Source: UBA7446 sp965657545 (lineage in GTDB: Bacteria > Bacteroidota > Bacteroidia > Flavobacteriales > Flavobacteriaceae). From it: a stretch of DNA of 64,000 nucleotides. Positions 27,398 through 36,131 of this stretch are shown here, in pieces. A program made the translations under genes and the position numbers. Location: assembly GCA_965657545.1 (NCBI GenBank), contig CBFHOG010000004.1, positions 1 to 64,000 on the forward strand. Reading direction: 5' to 3'. Position 1 is the stretch's first letter. Every line of letters starts with the position of its first letter. The notes under the pieces are model-generated. The model made no database searches. It was given only the letters and a program-made list of their open reading frames with translations, and was not told the DNA's origin.

Positions 27398-27430
27398 CAA
27401 ATATAGTCGCTTGTTTAAAACGAAAACAAA
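27398..27430 (-). promoter_or_regulatory. Promoter of the aspartate aminotransferase gene
   Basis: On the minus strand TTTG (27430-27427), 21 bp, then TATATTTG (27405-27398) is a full match to the Bacteroidota promoter. The start codon is 15 bp downstream. Confidence 0.6.
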
Positions 27431-27450
27431 TTTTTATGCAACAGCTTCCG

Positions 27451-27458
27451 TATTTTTG
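27451..27458 (+). promoter_or_regulatory. Candidate -7 box for rsmG
   Basis: TATTTTTG matches TAnnTTTG. The rsmG ATG begins 11 bp after the box, which predicts a leader of only a few nucleotides. Confidence 0.45.
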
Positions 27459-27469
27459 CACAATACATT

Positions 27470-28090
27470 ATGATAACATCTATTTTCAATCAATTTCCCA
27501 ATTTAAATTCCCTTCAAAAAGAGCAGTTTGAAGCACTTTTACCTCTTTACGATGATTGGAATCAACGCATAAATGTTATATCACGCGTTGATATGGCACA
27601 TTTTTACACACGGCATGTGCTGCATTCATTGGGCATAGCAAAAGTGCAATCCTTTGCTGCGGGTTCAAAAATTTTAGATGTGGGTACTGGCGGTGGTTTC
27701 CCAGGTATTCCATTGGCAATATTATTTCCAGAAGTACAGTTTGCCTTAGTGGATTCGATTGGCAAAAAGATAAAAGTAGTAAAAGCTGTAGCATCTTCAC
27801 TTGATTTACAAAATGTGGCAGCATTTCACAAAAGAGCAGAAGCGTCAGAAGGCACCTATGATTTTGTTGTCAGCAGGGCTGTTACACGTATGGAGCGCTT
27901 TGTTCCGTGGGTACAAGATAAAATCAGTGCTACAAATCAGCACGAACGCCCAAACGGGATTTTATATCTAAAAGGAGGCGATTTAGATGAGGAGCTTGCG
28001 CCCTTTCCAAAAGCAGTAACGACACCATTGATGTCCTTTTTTTCTGATGATTTTTTTAAAACCAAAAAAGTGGTGTACTTACCGATCTAA
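27470..28090 (+). CDS. rsmG: 16S rRNA (guanine527-N7)-methyltransferase
   Basis: The 206-residue SAM-dependent enzyme methylates N7 of G527 in 16S rRNA. RsmG signatures are clear: LYDDWNQRINVISR, FYTRHVLHSL, LDVGTGGGFPGIPLAI (SAM motif I), VDSIGKKIKVV and VSRAVTRMERFV. Length is standard. The ATG at 27470 follows closely behind the -7 box. The 3' end overlaps pruA by 4 bp convergently. Confidence 0.96.
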   Translation: MITSIFNQFPNLNSLQKEQFEALLPLYDDWNQRINVISRVDMAHFYTRHVLHSLGIAKVQSFAAGSKILDVGTGGGFPGIPLAILFPEVQFALVDSIGKKIKVVKAVASSLDLQNVAAFHKRAEASEGTYDFVVSRAVTRMERFVPWVQDKISATNQHERPNGILYLKGGDLDEELAPFPKAVTTPLMSFFSDDFFKTKKVVYLPI

Positions 28091-29712
28091 TCCATGCACG
28101 GATAACGGTAATCTTTTGCAGGCACAAGCGTTTCTTTAATTAACCTTGGAGATACCCAACGCAAAAGGTTTAAGGCCGAACCCGCTTTGTCGTTTGTACC
28201 TGAAGCACGACTTCCACCAAAAGGCTGTTGACCGACAACGGCGCCACTTGGTTTGTCATTGATATAAAAATTACCCGCTGCATGACTTAATTTTTGAGAC
28301 GCTTCTTCAATGAACCTACGGTCTTGTGCAATTATAGCACCTGTTAATGCATATTCAGAAGTCGTATTAACCAACTCTAAAGTAGCTTCCCACTCGGAAT
28401 CCTCATACACATATACGGTTACCACAGGACCGAAAAGTTCAGTTTCCATGGTGGTGTAATGTGGATTTGTGGTTTTTAACAGTGTAGGATGTACAAAATA
28501 CCCTGTGCTTTTGTCGTATGTGCCTCCTGCTAATACTTCCACATCGGAATCTTTTTTCGCTTGTTCAATATAGTGTACTAATTTGTCAAAAGAACGTTCG
28601 TGAATAACAGCCGTAATAAAATTATTCATGTTTTCTGGCGAGCCAATCGAGAAACTTTTGATGTTCTCCACTACACCCGAAATAATAGTATTGGCTGTGG
28701 ATGCTGGTAAGTAAATTCTGGAGGCAGCAGAACATTTCTGCCCTTGAAATTCAAAACCCCCACGTGTTATTGCCGTCACTACAGTCTGAATGTTAGCAGA
28801 ATGGTGTGCAAAAATAAAATCTTTTCCTCCGGTTTCACCTACAATACGCGGGTAGTTTTGGTATGTTGAAAGATTATTTCCAATCTGCTTCCAAAGGTTT
28901 TTGAATACTTCGGTAGAACCTGTAAAATGCAAACCTGCGAAACTCGGATGCGCCAAAACAGTATTTGAAATAACCACAGGATCTCCACTAACGAGGTTGA
29001 TTACACCTGCTGGAACTCCTGCTTCTTCAAAAATATCCATGATTACTTTTGCGGAAAACATTTGGTGATCGCTGGGTTTCCATACAATCACGTTGCCCAT
29101 TAATGCTGGTGCAGCACATAAATTTCCTGCAATGGCAGTAAAATTAAATGGGGTTACTGCATACACAAATCCTTCTAAGGCACGATATTCTAAACGGTTT
29201 ATTACACCATTTCCTTGGATGGGTTGCTGTGCGTAAATATCTGCAGCAAATGCCACGTTAAAGCGTAAAAAGTCTGCAAATTCACAGGCGGCATCAATTT
29301 CGGCTTGAAATATATTTTTGGATTGTGCCAGCATGGTCGAGGCATTTATTTTAGCTCGATATGGTCCGGCAATAAGATCAGCAGCTTTTAAGAAAATGGC
29401 AGCTCGATGCTCAAATGACATGTTTTCCCACATACCTTTGACTTTTAGCGCAGTTGTAATGGCTTTATCGATATGTGTTTTTTCTGCCAAGCTGTAGGTG
29501 CCTAACGAATGCTTATGGTCATGTGGCGGTGCCATGTTAGCCCGTTTTTCTGTAACTATTTTTTCTGAGCCGATATAGAGCGGAATAGTTACAGGATTAT
29601 CATACATTTCTTTGTAAACCGATAGAACTTCGCCTCTTTCAGGGCTATTGGTACGGTATTCGAGCACGGGCTCGTTTACGGGTTTTGGTACCGAAAAAAA
29701 ACCATTTGACAT
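28087..29712 (-). CDS. pruA: L-glutamate gamma-semialdehyde dehydrogenase
   Basis: The 541-residue NAD-dependent aldehyde dehydrogenase (delta-1-pyrroline-5-carboxylate dehydrogenase) oxidises glutamate semialdehyde to glutamate in proline breakdown. It is the stand-alone, eukaryote-like form, without the PutA proline dehydrogenase domain. The catalytic Cys lies in FQGQKCSAASRIY and the Glu in VGETGGKDF; the FTGSTEVF and PFGGSRASGTNDK motifs agree. No prodh gene lies in the window. Confidence 0.95.
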   Translation of the reverse strand: MSNGFFSVPKPVNEPVLEYRTNSPERGEVLSVYKEMYDNPVTIPLYIGSEKIVTEKRANMAPPHDHKHSLGTYSLAEKTHIDKAITTALKVKGMWENMSFEHRAAIFLKAADLIAGPYRAKINASTMLAQSKNIFQAEIDAACEFADFLRFNVAFAADIYAQQPIQGNGVINRLEYRALEGFVYAVTPFNFTAIAGNLCAAPALMGNVIVWKPSDHQMFSAKVIMDIFEEAGVPAGVINLVSGDPVVISNTVLAHPSFAGLHFTGSTEVFKNLWKQIGNNLSTYQNYPRIVGETGGKDFIFAHHSANIQTVVTAITRGGFEFQGQKCSAASRIYLPASTANTIISGVVENIKSFSIGSPENMNNFITAVIHERSFDKLVHYIEQAKKDSDVEVLAGGTYDKSTGYFVHPTLLKTTNPHYTTMETELFGPVVTVYVYEDSEWEATLELVNTTSEYALTGAIIAQDRRFIEEASQKLSHAAGNFYINDKPSGAVVGQQPFGGSRASGTNDKAGSALNLLRWVSPRLIKETLVPAKDYRYPCMD

Positions 29713-29730
29713 GGAATGAAATTTTAAAAT

Positions 29731-30117
29731 TTAATTAAGCGCAAAAGGGGGGCTTAGTTCAAATTTGGGGATATAGGCTCTGAATTTTTTTGTGGTAGCA
29801 AGGTTTATCATATTGTAATGTCCTTGCATTGCACCCAACGGAGAGGCAAGCAAGCAACCCGATTGGTAGGTGTAAACTTGACCGGGCTTGATAACGGGCT
29901 TTTTTCCAACAACACCCTCGCCATCAACTACAGAAGTTGCCTTAAGTGCATCAAATATTTTCCAGTGCCTAGACTGTAATTGAACAACATCCTTTCCTTG
30001 ATTTGAAATTGAAACACGATAACCAAAAGAAAAGTGCAAACGGTAGTTTTTGAAGTAGGTTCCTTCAAAAAAAGAAACGACCGATATACGAATTCCTTGT
30101 GTTACCTGTTGAATCAT
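29731..30117 (-). CDS. apaG: ApaG domain protein
   Basis: The 128-residue protein has an ApaG immunoglobulin-like fold, with NYRLHFSFGYRVSISNQG, VQLQSRHWKIFDA, VVGKKPVIKPGQVYTYQSGCLLASPLGAMQGHYNM. ApaG was linked to cobalt/magnesium efflux in Enterobacteria, but its biochemical role is unclear. I chose MIQQVTQG as the start, since it matches family length; an in-frame ATG two codons earlier (30123) is possible. It sits between pruA and the Plug gene on the same strand. Confidence 0.9.
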   Translation of the reverse strand: MIQQVTQGIRISVVSFFEGTYFKNYRLHFSFGYRVSISNQGKDVVQLQSRHWKIFDALKATSVVDGEGVVGKKPVIKPGQVYTYQSGCLLASPLGAMQGHYNMINLATTKKFRAYIPKFELSPPFALN

Positions 30118-30140
30118 AGGCATAAAGGTAGTGATTTTTA

Positions 30141-31391
30141 CTATAACCCAATGTCTTTTGAATTTGAACTTCCAACAGCAATAAGTTCATCACATCGCGC
30201 GCCTATTGGACGGAAATACACAAACGCCCAGTAGGTGTTTTCTGTTGGCCAATAGCTTCCTGAAATAAGGTTGTTGTAAGTATTTCCGTCATAATCGGTG
30301 CTTACAAATTTATAATTGTAAATGCCTTGTTTAAGTAAAAGTGTTGTTTCAAATCGTTCCGTTTCGGCATTGTAGCGTAGTTTATTTTCATCACTCTTGA
30401 TATGCTGATTAAAATCGCCGACCACATAATGCGCTGCATCAAATAAAAAATCTTCAGCAAACAACGAAAACACGACCTTGCTGTAGTCAGATTCGGTATG
30501 CGGATTTACCCCCTGAAAGGTGTTGATGCGAAAATCTCCGTTGATGTCTGGCGCATAGGTGTAAGGACGACCTGCACGCACCCATTGAGGCGTCAGGACA
30601 GAAACAAAAACATCATCTCTCAATACATAGGCTACGTTTCCACCGCCGCCACGAATGTCTTGTGTTTCAAAAAAATGATACTCGTTTCCTGCTGCAAAAA
30701 GCGTTTCAGGTTTGTAATTAAACTCCAATTTGTTACCGAGGGTATAAGTCGCTTTTCCTGCTGATCGCCATGTTTGCCATTGTTGGTTTTGCGCCACAAA
30801 AACACGCAATTGTTCCTCGGGTACGCGGAGGTTTAACCCATCGGTAATCAAGCTCATTTGCACACTCTGGTGCGATTGAAATGTATCCAAATCTTGTGCG
30901 CGCTTCACTCGAACTCCTATCGATATAGCTTCATCAACGATTACAAAACGTTTTTGTAGGATTAGATTTCGCGCATCATCCCATATTTTTAAAACATAAT
31001 TCCCGCTTTTTTTGAGGCGCGTTTGCGTATTTGGAAGCTCTAATCTGTATTGGATGTATGATTGCAGCGTACCAACCGAATACGAAAAATCTCTAATGCG
31101 GATATCATCATATCCATCCATGTAATCGGCTTGGAACAAATCACTTTTCTCCCAATCGGCATTGGCGCGTTCCACCGTATAATAATAGGTGCTATCGTCA
31201 GCATTTAAATCGTCAAATCGCAGTGTAATCGATTCATTTATAGGCACTATGGGCAGCGATGTGGTTTGTTCATTAACATAAAAAAGAACACTTTTGATGT
31301 TAGACGGTGGGGTAAATTCGGTTAGAAGTTGTGCAAAACCACTGGCAGAGAGTAATAATAAAAGAAAATTTTGTTTAAGGAATAATTTCAA
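30141..31391 (-). CDS. Type IX secretion system Plug protein (DUF5103)
   Basis: The 416-residue protein has a signal peptide (KQNFLLLLLSASGFAQ). It begins with a beta-rich domain (about 25-150, VLFYVNEQTTSLPIVPINESITLRFDDL split across it), with features of the DUF5103 family: YYYTVERANADWEKSDL, DYMDGYDD, GGGGNVAYVLRDDVFV. In studied flavobacteria this family member plugs the empty SprA translocon of T9SS; I assign it by recognition. No ATG fits: the start is a TTG at 31391 or possibly the ATT at 31397. With porT it gives two T9SS parts in the window. Confidence 0.83.
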   Translation of the reverse strand: MKLFLKQNFLLLLLSASGFAQLLTEFTPPSNIKSVLFYVNEQTTSLPIVPINESITLRFDDLNADDSTYYYTVERANADWEKSDLFQADYMDGYDDIRIRDFSYSVGTLQSYIQYRLELPNTQTRLKKSGNYVLKIWDDARNLILQKRFVIVDEAISIGVRVKRAQDLDTFQSHQSVQMSLITDGLNLRVPEEQLRVFVAQNQQWQTWRSAGKATYTLGNKLEFNYKPETLFAAGNEYHFFETQDIRGGGGNVAYVLRDDVFVSVLTPQWVRAGRPYTYAPDINGDFRINTFQGVNPHTESDYSKVVFSLFAEDFLFDAAHYVVGDFNQHIKSDENKLRYNAETERFETTLLLKQGIYNYKFVSTDYDGNTYNNLISGSYWPTENTYWAFVYFRPIGARCDELIAVGSSNSKDIGL

Positions 31392-31537
31392 CGCAATTCG
31401 GTTTAAAGTTGATTTTTCAGATTGAAAAAAGTTTTTGTATAAAATTCACATAATTACAAAGTTAAACAAACTATTTTTCCGTTGATAAATTTATGGATTT
31501 ACGTTGGATAATCCTTTACTATTTACGTGCTGTGTCT

Positions 31538-31545
31538 TACATTTG
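31538..31545 (+). promoter_or_regulatory. Candidate -7 box for nqrABCDEF
   Basis: TACATTTG matches TAnnTTTG. It lies 20 bp upstream of the nqrA start chosen at 31566 and would place the transcript start past an earlier in-frame ATG (31548), which supports that choice. Confidence 0.5.
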
Positions 31546-31565
31546 CAATGCAAAAACAACCACAC

Positions 31566-32918
31566 ATGTCCGCTGACATATTACTGCGAAAAGGCCTGTC
31601 AATTCCATTGAAAGGCGAAGCAACAAAAGACTTAAAAACGTCCAATACTTCGGACAACTTTACCTTATACCCTGATGACTTCCACGGGATTGTACCAAAA
31701 ATGCTAATAAAAGAGGGTGAAAAAATAGCAATTGGTCAACCTGTATTTTTTTCAAAGGCTAACCCTGAAATGCAATTTGTTTCACCAGTTAGTGGTACAC
31801 TCTCTAAAATTGTAAGAGGTGCGAAACGCCGTATTTTGGAAATTCAGTTAAAGTCGGATGGAAAAGAAAAAACCGTAAAACATAAAATACCTTCACTAGA
31901 TAAACTTAGTGATGTAGATGTGAAATCGCATTTACTAGCATCTGGGTGCTGGCCTTTTATCAAACAACGTCCATATGACGTTATCGCAAATCCTGAAAGT
32001 AACCCAAAAGGTATTTTTATTTCAGGATTTAACTCCGCACCACTAGCTGCAGATGTGGCTTTTGTGTTGGAGCATCAAGAAGAAGATTTTCAAAACGGGA
32101 TTAACGTTCTAGCCACCTTGGCACCCAAAGTACATCTTTCTGTTAATGCTGATGATAATTCCTTTTTAGCGAAAGTTTCTGGTGTAGAAATACATCGTAT
32201 TAAAGGGGTTCACCCCGCAGGAAATGTGGGTGTGCAAATGCACCATATAGATCCAATTAACGCTGGAGAGACCGCTTGGGTGGTAAGCCCAGAAGACGTG
32301 GCTATTATTGGGCGTTTATTTACTACTGGAGTGTTTGATCCGCAACGTACGATTGCTGTAGTAGGCCCCGTGGTAACGAAACCATCGTATTACAAAACAC
32401 GCATTGGAGCTGCCATTGCGCCATTATTAGATGACGCTGAGATTTCTGCAAATGGTCAAGTACGTATTATAAACGGAGATGCACTTTCTGGCACTACAAC
32501 TCATGCTGACGGTAGTGTTGGATTCTATAACAATACAGTTACGGTACTTGCTGAAGGAAATCACTACCGTATGTTTGGTTGGTTGCCTTTTGCTGGAAGT
32601 AAAATTTTTAGCATGTCACGCACCTCTTTGTCATGGTTACTACCAAAACGCACTTACGCACTAGACACCAATATGAACGGTGAAGAACGTGCCCTTGTGG
32701 TTACTGGCGAGATGGAACAAGTTTTGCCGATGGATATTTTTCCTATGCAGCTGTTAAAAGAGTGTATGGCGCAAAATATTGAGAAAATGGAAGGACTTGG
32801 CATTTATGAAGTTGCTCCAGAAGATTTTGCTTTGGTAGACTATGCAAGTACCTCTAAAATAGAAGCGCAAGTCATTATTCGTGAAGCGCTAGATTTGATG
32901 ATAAAAGAAGTTGGTTAA
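31566..32918 (+). CDS. nqrA: Na+-translocating NADH:quinone reductase subunit A
   Basis: The 450-residue cytoplasmic subunit of the Na+-NQR respiratory pump is the first gene of nqrABCDEF. It starts MSADILLRKGLSIPLKGEA and contains FHGIVPKMLIKEGEKIAIGQPVF split over the beta-rich N-terminal domain, the GVHPAGNVGVQMHHIDP stretch and FGWLPFAGSKIFSMSRT. Length equals that of Vibrio NqrA. The ATG at 31566 is preferred because a -7 box sits just before the earlier in-frame ATG. It is followed by nqrB after 10 bp. Confidence 0.97.
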   Translation: MSADILLRKGLSIPLKGEATKDLKTSNTSDNFTLYPDDFHGIVPKMLIKEGEKIAIGQPVFFSKANPEMQFVSPVSGTLSKIVRGAKRRILEIQLKSDGKEKTVKHKIPSLDKLSDVDVKSHLLASGCWPFIKQRPYDVIANPESNPKGIFISGFNSAPLAADVAFVLEHQEEDFQNGINVLATLAPKVHLSVNADDNSFLAKVSGVEIHRIKGVHPAGNVGVQMHHIDPINAGETAWVVSPEDVAIIGRLFTTGVFDPQRTIAVVGPVVTKPSYYKTRIGAAIAPLLDDAEISANGQVRIINGDALSGTTTHADGSVGFYNNTVTVLAEGNHYRMFGWLPFAGSKIFSMSRTSLSWLLPKRTYALDTNMNGEERALVVTGEMEQVLPMDIFPMQLLKECMAQNIEKMEGLGIYEVAPEDFALVDYASTSKIEAQVIIREALDLMIKEVG

Positions 32919-32928
32919 ATAGATATTT

Positions 32929-34083
32929 ATGAAACTACGTGAACGTATAGATGCAATAAAAAAACCTTTTGGTAAAGGTCAAAAATTGGAGCGTTTTGCT
33001 CCTGCAGTTAATGCTTTTGATACCTTTCTGTTTGTGCCTAATCACACCACACACAAAGGGGCACACATCCGCGACGGTGTTGATTTGAAGCGCACCATGG
33101 TAACGGTAATTATTGCTTTATTACCTGCCTTTATTTATGGTGTATATAATACCGGCTATCAATATTTTATTCAATCTGGAATTGCCTTTACATTTTGGGA
33201 TGCTTTGCTACACGGCGCATTAAAGATTATGCCCATGGTAGCCGTGTCTTACGGCGTTGGTCTTGCTATTGAATTTGCATTTGCTGTATATCGTGGTCAC
33301 GAAGTCAATGAAGGCTACTTGGTTACAGGGCTTTTGGTTCCTATGATTATGCCTGTTGATATCCCGCTTTGGATGGTTGGGTTGTCTGTCGCTTTTGCGG
33401 TGCTTATTGCCAAAGAGGCTTTTGGTGGAACTGGGATGAATATTCTTAACCCTGCATTGACAGCGCGTGCATTTGCCTTTTTTGCTTATCCCACATATAT
33501 GTCTGGAAACAAGGTGTGGGTTTCTGAAGCAAGTAACGTTGACGGTATCTCAGGAGAAACCGTTTTAGGTAGCTTGGCTGCTGGAAACGATGTGAGTTAT
33601 TCCATGTTTGATATGTTTATGGGCGCCATTCCAGGGTCCATTGCAGAAACATCAACCCTATGGGTGTTGGTAGGTGCTGCCATTTTAATCCTCACTGGAG
33701 TGGGCAGTTGGCGTATTATGGTAGGTGGTGTACTTGGTGCTGCCGCAACCGCATTTTTATTCAATCTTTGGGGTGCTAACGCACTAATGTCATTTGATTG
33801 GATGAATCACCTTATTGTTGGTGGTTTTGCATTTGGTATCGTGTTTATGGCGACAGACCCTGTCTCTGCAGCACAAACAACCAAAGGAAAATGGATTTAC
33901 GGAATCCTTGTTGGACTTTTCTGTATGCTAATTCGCGTATTTAATCCAGCTTACCCAGAAGGTGTCATGTTGGCTATATTATTAATGAATGTTTTTGCGC
34001 CTACTATCGATCACTATGTGGTTGAAGGGAACATCAAACGACGTAAAAAACGCCTTAACGCAACATTAACTCCTGCATCATGA
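32929..34083 (+). CDS. nqrB: Na+-translocating NADH:quinone reductase subunit B
   Basis: The 384-residue inner-membrane subunit has about ten hydrophobic helices and carries riboflavin and a covalent FMN. The motif DGISGETVLGSL contains the expected FMN-attachment Thr (about 211); the usual SGAT is SGET here. Other signatures are GGTGMNILNPALTARAF and MATDPVSAAQTTKGKW. ApbE encoded at 37792-38805 should attach the FMN. It overlaps nqrC by 4 bp (ATGA). It ends slightly shorter than Vibrio NqrB. Confidence 0.97.
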   Translation: MKLRERIDAIKKPFGKGQKLERFAPAVNAFDTFLFVPNHTTHKGAHIRDGVDLKRTMVTVIIALLPAFIYGVYNTGYQYFIQSGIAFTFWDALLHGALKIMPMVAVSYGVGLAIEFAFAVYRGHEVNEGYLVTGLLVPMIMPVDIPLWMVGLSVAFAVLIAKEAFGGTGMNILNPALTARAFAFFAYPTYMSGNKVWVSEASNVDGISGETVLGSLAAGNDVSYSMFDMFMGAIPGSIAETSTLWVLVGAAILILTGVGSWRIMVGGVLGAAATAFLFNLWGANALMSFDWMNHLIVGGFAFGIVFMATDPVSAAQTTKGKWIYGILVGLFCMLIRVFNPAYPEGVMLAILLMNVFAPTIDHYVVEGNIKRRKKRLNATLTPAS

Positions 34084-34814
34084 ACAGAGATTCGAACGGT
34101 TATACTTTTGGTTTTGCTGCTGCCATGGTTTTGGTAGTAGCTTCTGTACTTGCTTTCACAGCAAGCTCACTCAAAGACTTACAATCTGAAAACGTACGTA
34201 AAGAAAAAATGCAAAACATTCTTTCTACTATTGGTATCGAAACAGATAGAGAAGGTGCTGAAGTATTATTTAATCAGTATATAACAGAACAATTAGCATT
34301 AAAAAACGACGGCTCCATTGATGCCTCTGTTGATGCGTTTTCAGATATTAAATTGTCTTTTGAACTTAAAAAAGACGCACAAGACCAACGTTTTCCATTG
34401 TATGTGGCTAATATTGATGCAAATCAATACTACATCATACCTCTTCGTGGTTCTGGTCTTTGGGATGCGATATGGGGATATATAGCACTCGACAATGACC
34501 GCAATACCATTAAAGGTGCTGTGTTTGATCACAAGGGTGAAACAGCAGGACTGGGCGCTGAAATTACACAACAGTGGTTTATGGACAGGTTTGTTGGGGA
34601 AAAAATATTTGATACGTCAGGAGATTTGGTTGGGATTAGTGTTTCTAAAACCAACAATGACCCCAACGATACAGATAAAGACGACCACGAGGTTGATGCC
34701 ATTTCAGGCGCAACCATTACAGGTGATGGTGTTTCTGACATGATAAAAGAGCGCTTACAACACTATTTGCCGTACTTAAAAGCTCAACCCGCAGACCTTG
34801 CGTATAACAACTAA
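34080..34814 (+). CDS. nqrC: Na+-translocating NADH:quinone reductase subunit C
   Basis: The 244-residue subunit has one N-terminal membrane helix (FAAAMVLVVASVLAFTASSL) and a periplasmic FMN-binding domain. The covalent FMN motif SGATITG contains Thr at about 212, the substrate of ApbE. The GLWDAIWGYIALD and GAEITQQWF stretches are typical. It overlaps nqrB by 4 bp and precedes nqrD by 2 bp, showing tight coupling. Confidence 0.97.
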   Translation: MNRDSNGYTFGFAAAMVLVVASVLAFTASSLKDLQSENVRKEKMQNILSTIGIETDREGAEVLFNQYITEQLALKNDGSIDASVDAFSDIKLSFELKKDAQDQRFPLYVANIDANQYYIIPLRGSGLWDAIWGYIALDNDRNTIKGAVFDHKGETAGLGAEITQQWFMDRFVGEKIFDTSGDLVGISVSKTNNDPNDTDKDDHEVDAISGATITGDGVSDMIKERLQHYLPYLKAQPADLAYNN

Positions 34815-34816
34815 CT

Positions 34817-35506
34817 ATGTCACAACCAAAACCAAATAAAAAACCCGCCATCTTCTTTGTAGCCAAAGAGCGCGAGCCGCTTTTTTCAAAGAAAAATCGC
34901 GGCTTACTCAAAGATCCGCTCGACGATAATAACCCGATTACCGTACAGGTATTGGGAATTTGTTCTGCACTTGCAATTACCGTACAGTTAAAGCCTGCGG
35001 TGGTGATGACACTTTCTGTAATTGCCGTAATGGCAGCCAGTAACGTTATCGTTTCTATCCTTAGAAATGCCATTCCAAACCGTATCCGAATTATAGTGCA
35101 GTTAGTTGTAGTAGCATCGATGGTAATTCTTGTAGATCAGGTCCTGCGTGCATTCGCTTATGACGTAAGTAAACAGCTTTCTATTTTTATTGGGTTGATC
35201 ATTACCAATTGTATCGTGATGGGACGCTTAGAGGCATTTGCACTTGGAAATGGTGTTTGGAAATCATTTTTAGATGGTGTTGGTAACGCAGCAGGATATG
35301 GTTTTATGCTCATATTAGTTGCCTTCTTCCGCGAGCTTTTAGGCTCAGGGAAATTATATGGATATCAGGTTATTCCAGATGCGCTTTACGAAATGGGCTA
35401 TGAAAACAACGGATTGATGTTGCTTTCTCCTATGGCACTCATTACGCTGGGACTCATTATTTGGGTTCAGCGTGCTCGTAACCGTAAACTCATAGAAAAA
35501 AACTAA
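34817..35506 (+). CDS. nqrD: Na+-translocating NADH:quinone reductase subunit D
   Basis: The 229-residue inner-membrane subunit belongs to the NqrD/RnfE family. About six helices follow a 40-residue hydrophilic N-terminal extension. Signatures are KDPLDDNNPITVQVLGICSA with one substitution, VLVDQVLRAF-type and IGLIITNCIVMGRLEAFA. NqrD and NqrE hold the membrane-embedded iron centre of the pump. The start codon is 2 bp after the nqrC stop. Confidence 0.96.
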   Translation: MSQPKPNKKPAIFFVAKEREPLFSKKNRGLLKDPLDDNNPITVQVLGICSALAITVQLKPAVVMTLSVIAVMAASNVIVSILRNAIPNRIRIIVQLVVVASMVILVDQVLRAFAYDVSKQLSIFIGLIITNCIVMGRLEAFALGNGVWKSFLDGVGNAAGYGFMLILVAFFRELLGSGKLYGYQVIPDALYEMGYENNGLMLLSPMALITLGLIIWVQRARNRKLIEKN

Positions 35507-35509
35507 GCC

Positions 35510-36124
35510 ATGGATTATATCAATCTTTTTGTAAAAAGTATTTTTATTGAGAACATGATTTTCGCCTATTTCTTGGGAATGTGTTCTTATTTGGCGGTAT
35601 CTAAAACAGTAAAAACAGCTGTTGGACTAGGCTTTGCTGTAATCTTTGTACTCTCTATCACAGTACCGATTAACTACTTGTTAGATAACTACCTGCTTAA
35701 ACCTGGCGCAATGGCTTGGTTGGGGGAAGACTATGCCGCTTTAGACCTTAGCTTTTTGAGCTTTATCATGTTTATTGCCGTGATAGCCTCTATGGTGCAA
35801 TTGGTTGAAATGATTGTGGAGAAATTCGCACCTGCACTATATGGAGCGTTGGGGATTTTCTTACCACTTATCGCTGTGAACTGCGCCATTTTGGGTGGAT
35901 CATTATTTATGCAACAAAAGAGTTTTGCTTCTATTGGCGAGTCTGCCGTTTACGGCTTTGGCTCTGGAATTGGTTGGCTGTTGGCTATTTTAGCCATTGC
36001 TGCTATTCGTGAAAAAATCGCCTATTCAAACGTTCCTGCTCCCTTACGTGGATTAGGGATTACGTTTATTATTACGGGTCTTATGGCCATCGGATTTATG
36101 AGTTTTATGGGAATCAAATTATAA
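35510..36124 (+). CDS. nqrE: Na+-translocating NADH:quinone reductase subunit E
   Basis: The 204-residue, six-helix membrane subunit is paralogous to NqrD. It contains FIENMIFAYFLGMCSYLAVS and LIAVNCAILGGSLF, whose cysteines (MCSY and NCAI) match the positions proposed to bind the intramembrane iron centre. Length is that of the family. It lies 3 bp after nqrD and 7 bp before nqrF. Confidence 0.97.
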   Translation: MDYINLFVKSIFIENMIFAYFLGMCSYLAVSKTVKTAVGLGFAVIFVLSITVPINYLLDNYLLKPGAMAWLGEDYAALDLSFLSFIMFIAVIASMVQLVEMIVEKFAPALYGALGIFLPLIAVNCAILGGSLFMQQKSFASIGESAVYGFGSGIGWLLAILAIAAIREKIAYSNVPAPLRGLGITFIITGLMAIGFMSFMGIKL

Positions 36125-36131
36125 TAACCCT

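Noticed and set aside
31548..31565. Earlier in-frame ATG for nqrA
   Set aside because: The -7 box ends 2 bp before it, so the transcript should start downstream. MSADILLRKG at 31566 matches the family start.
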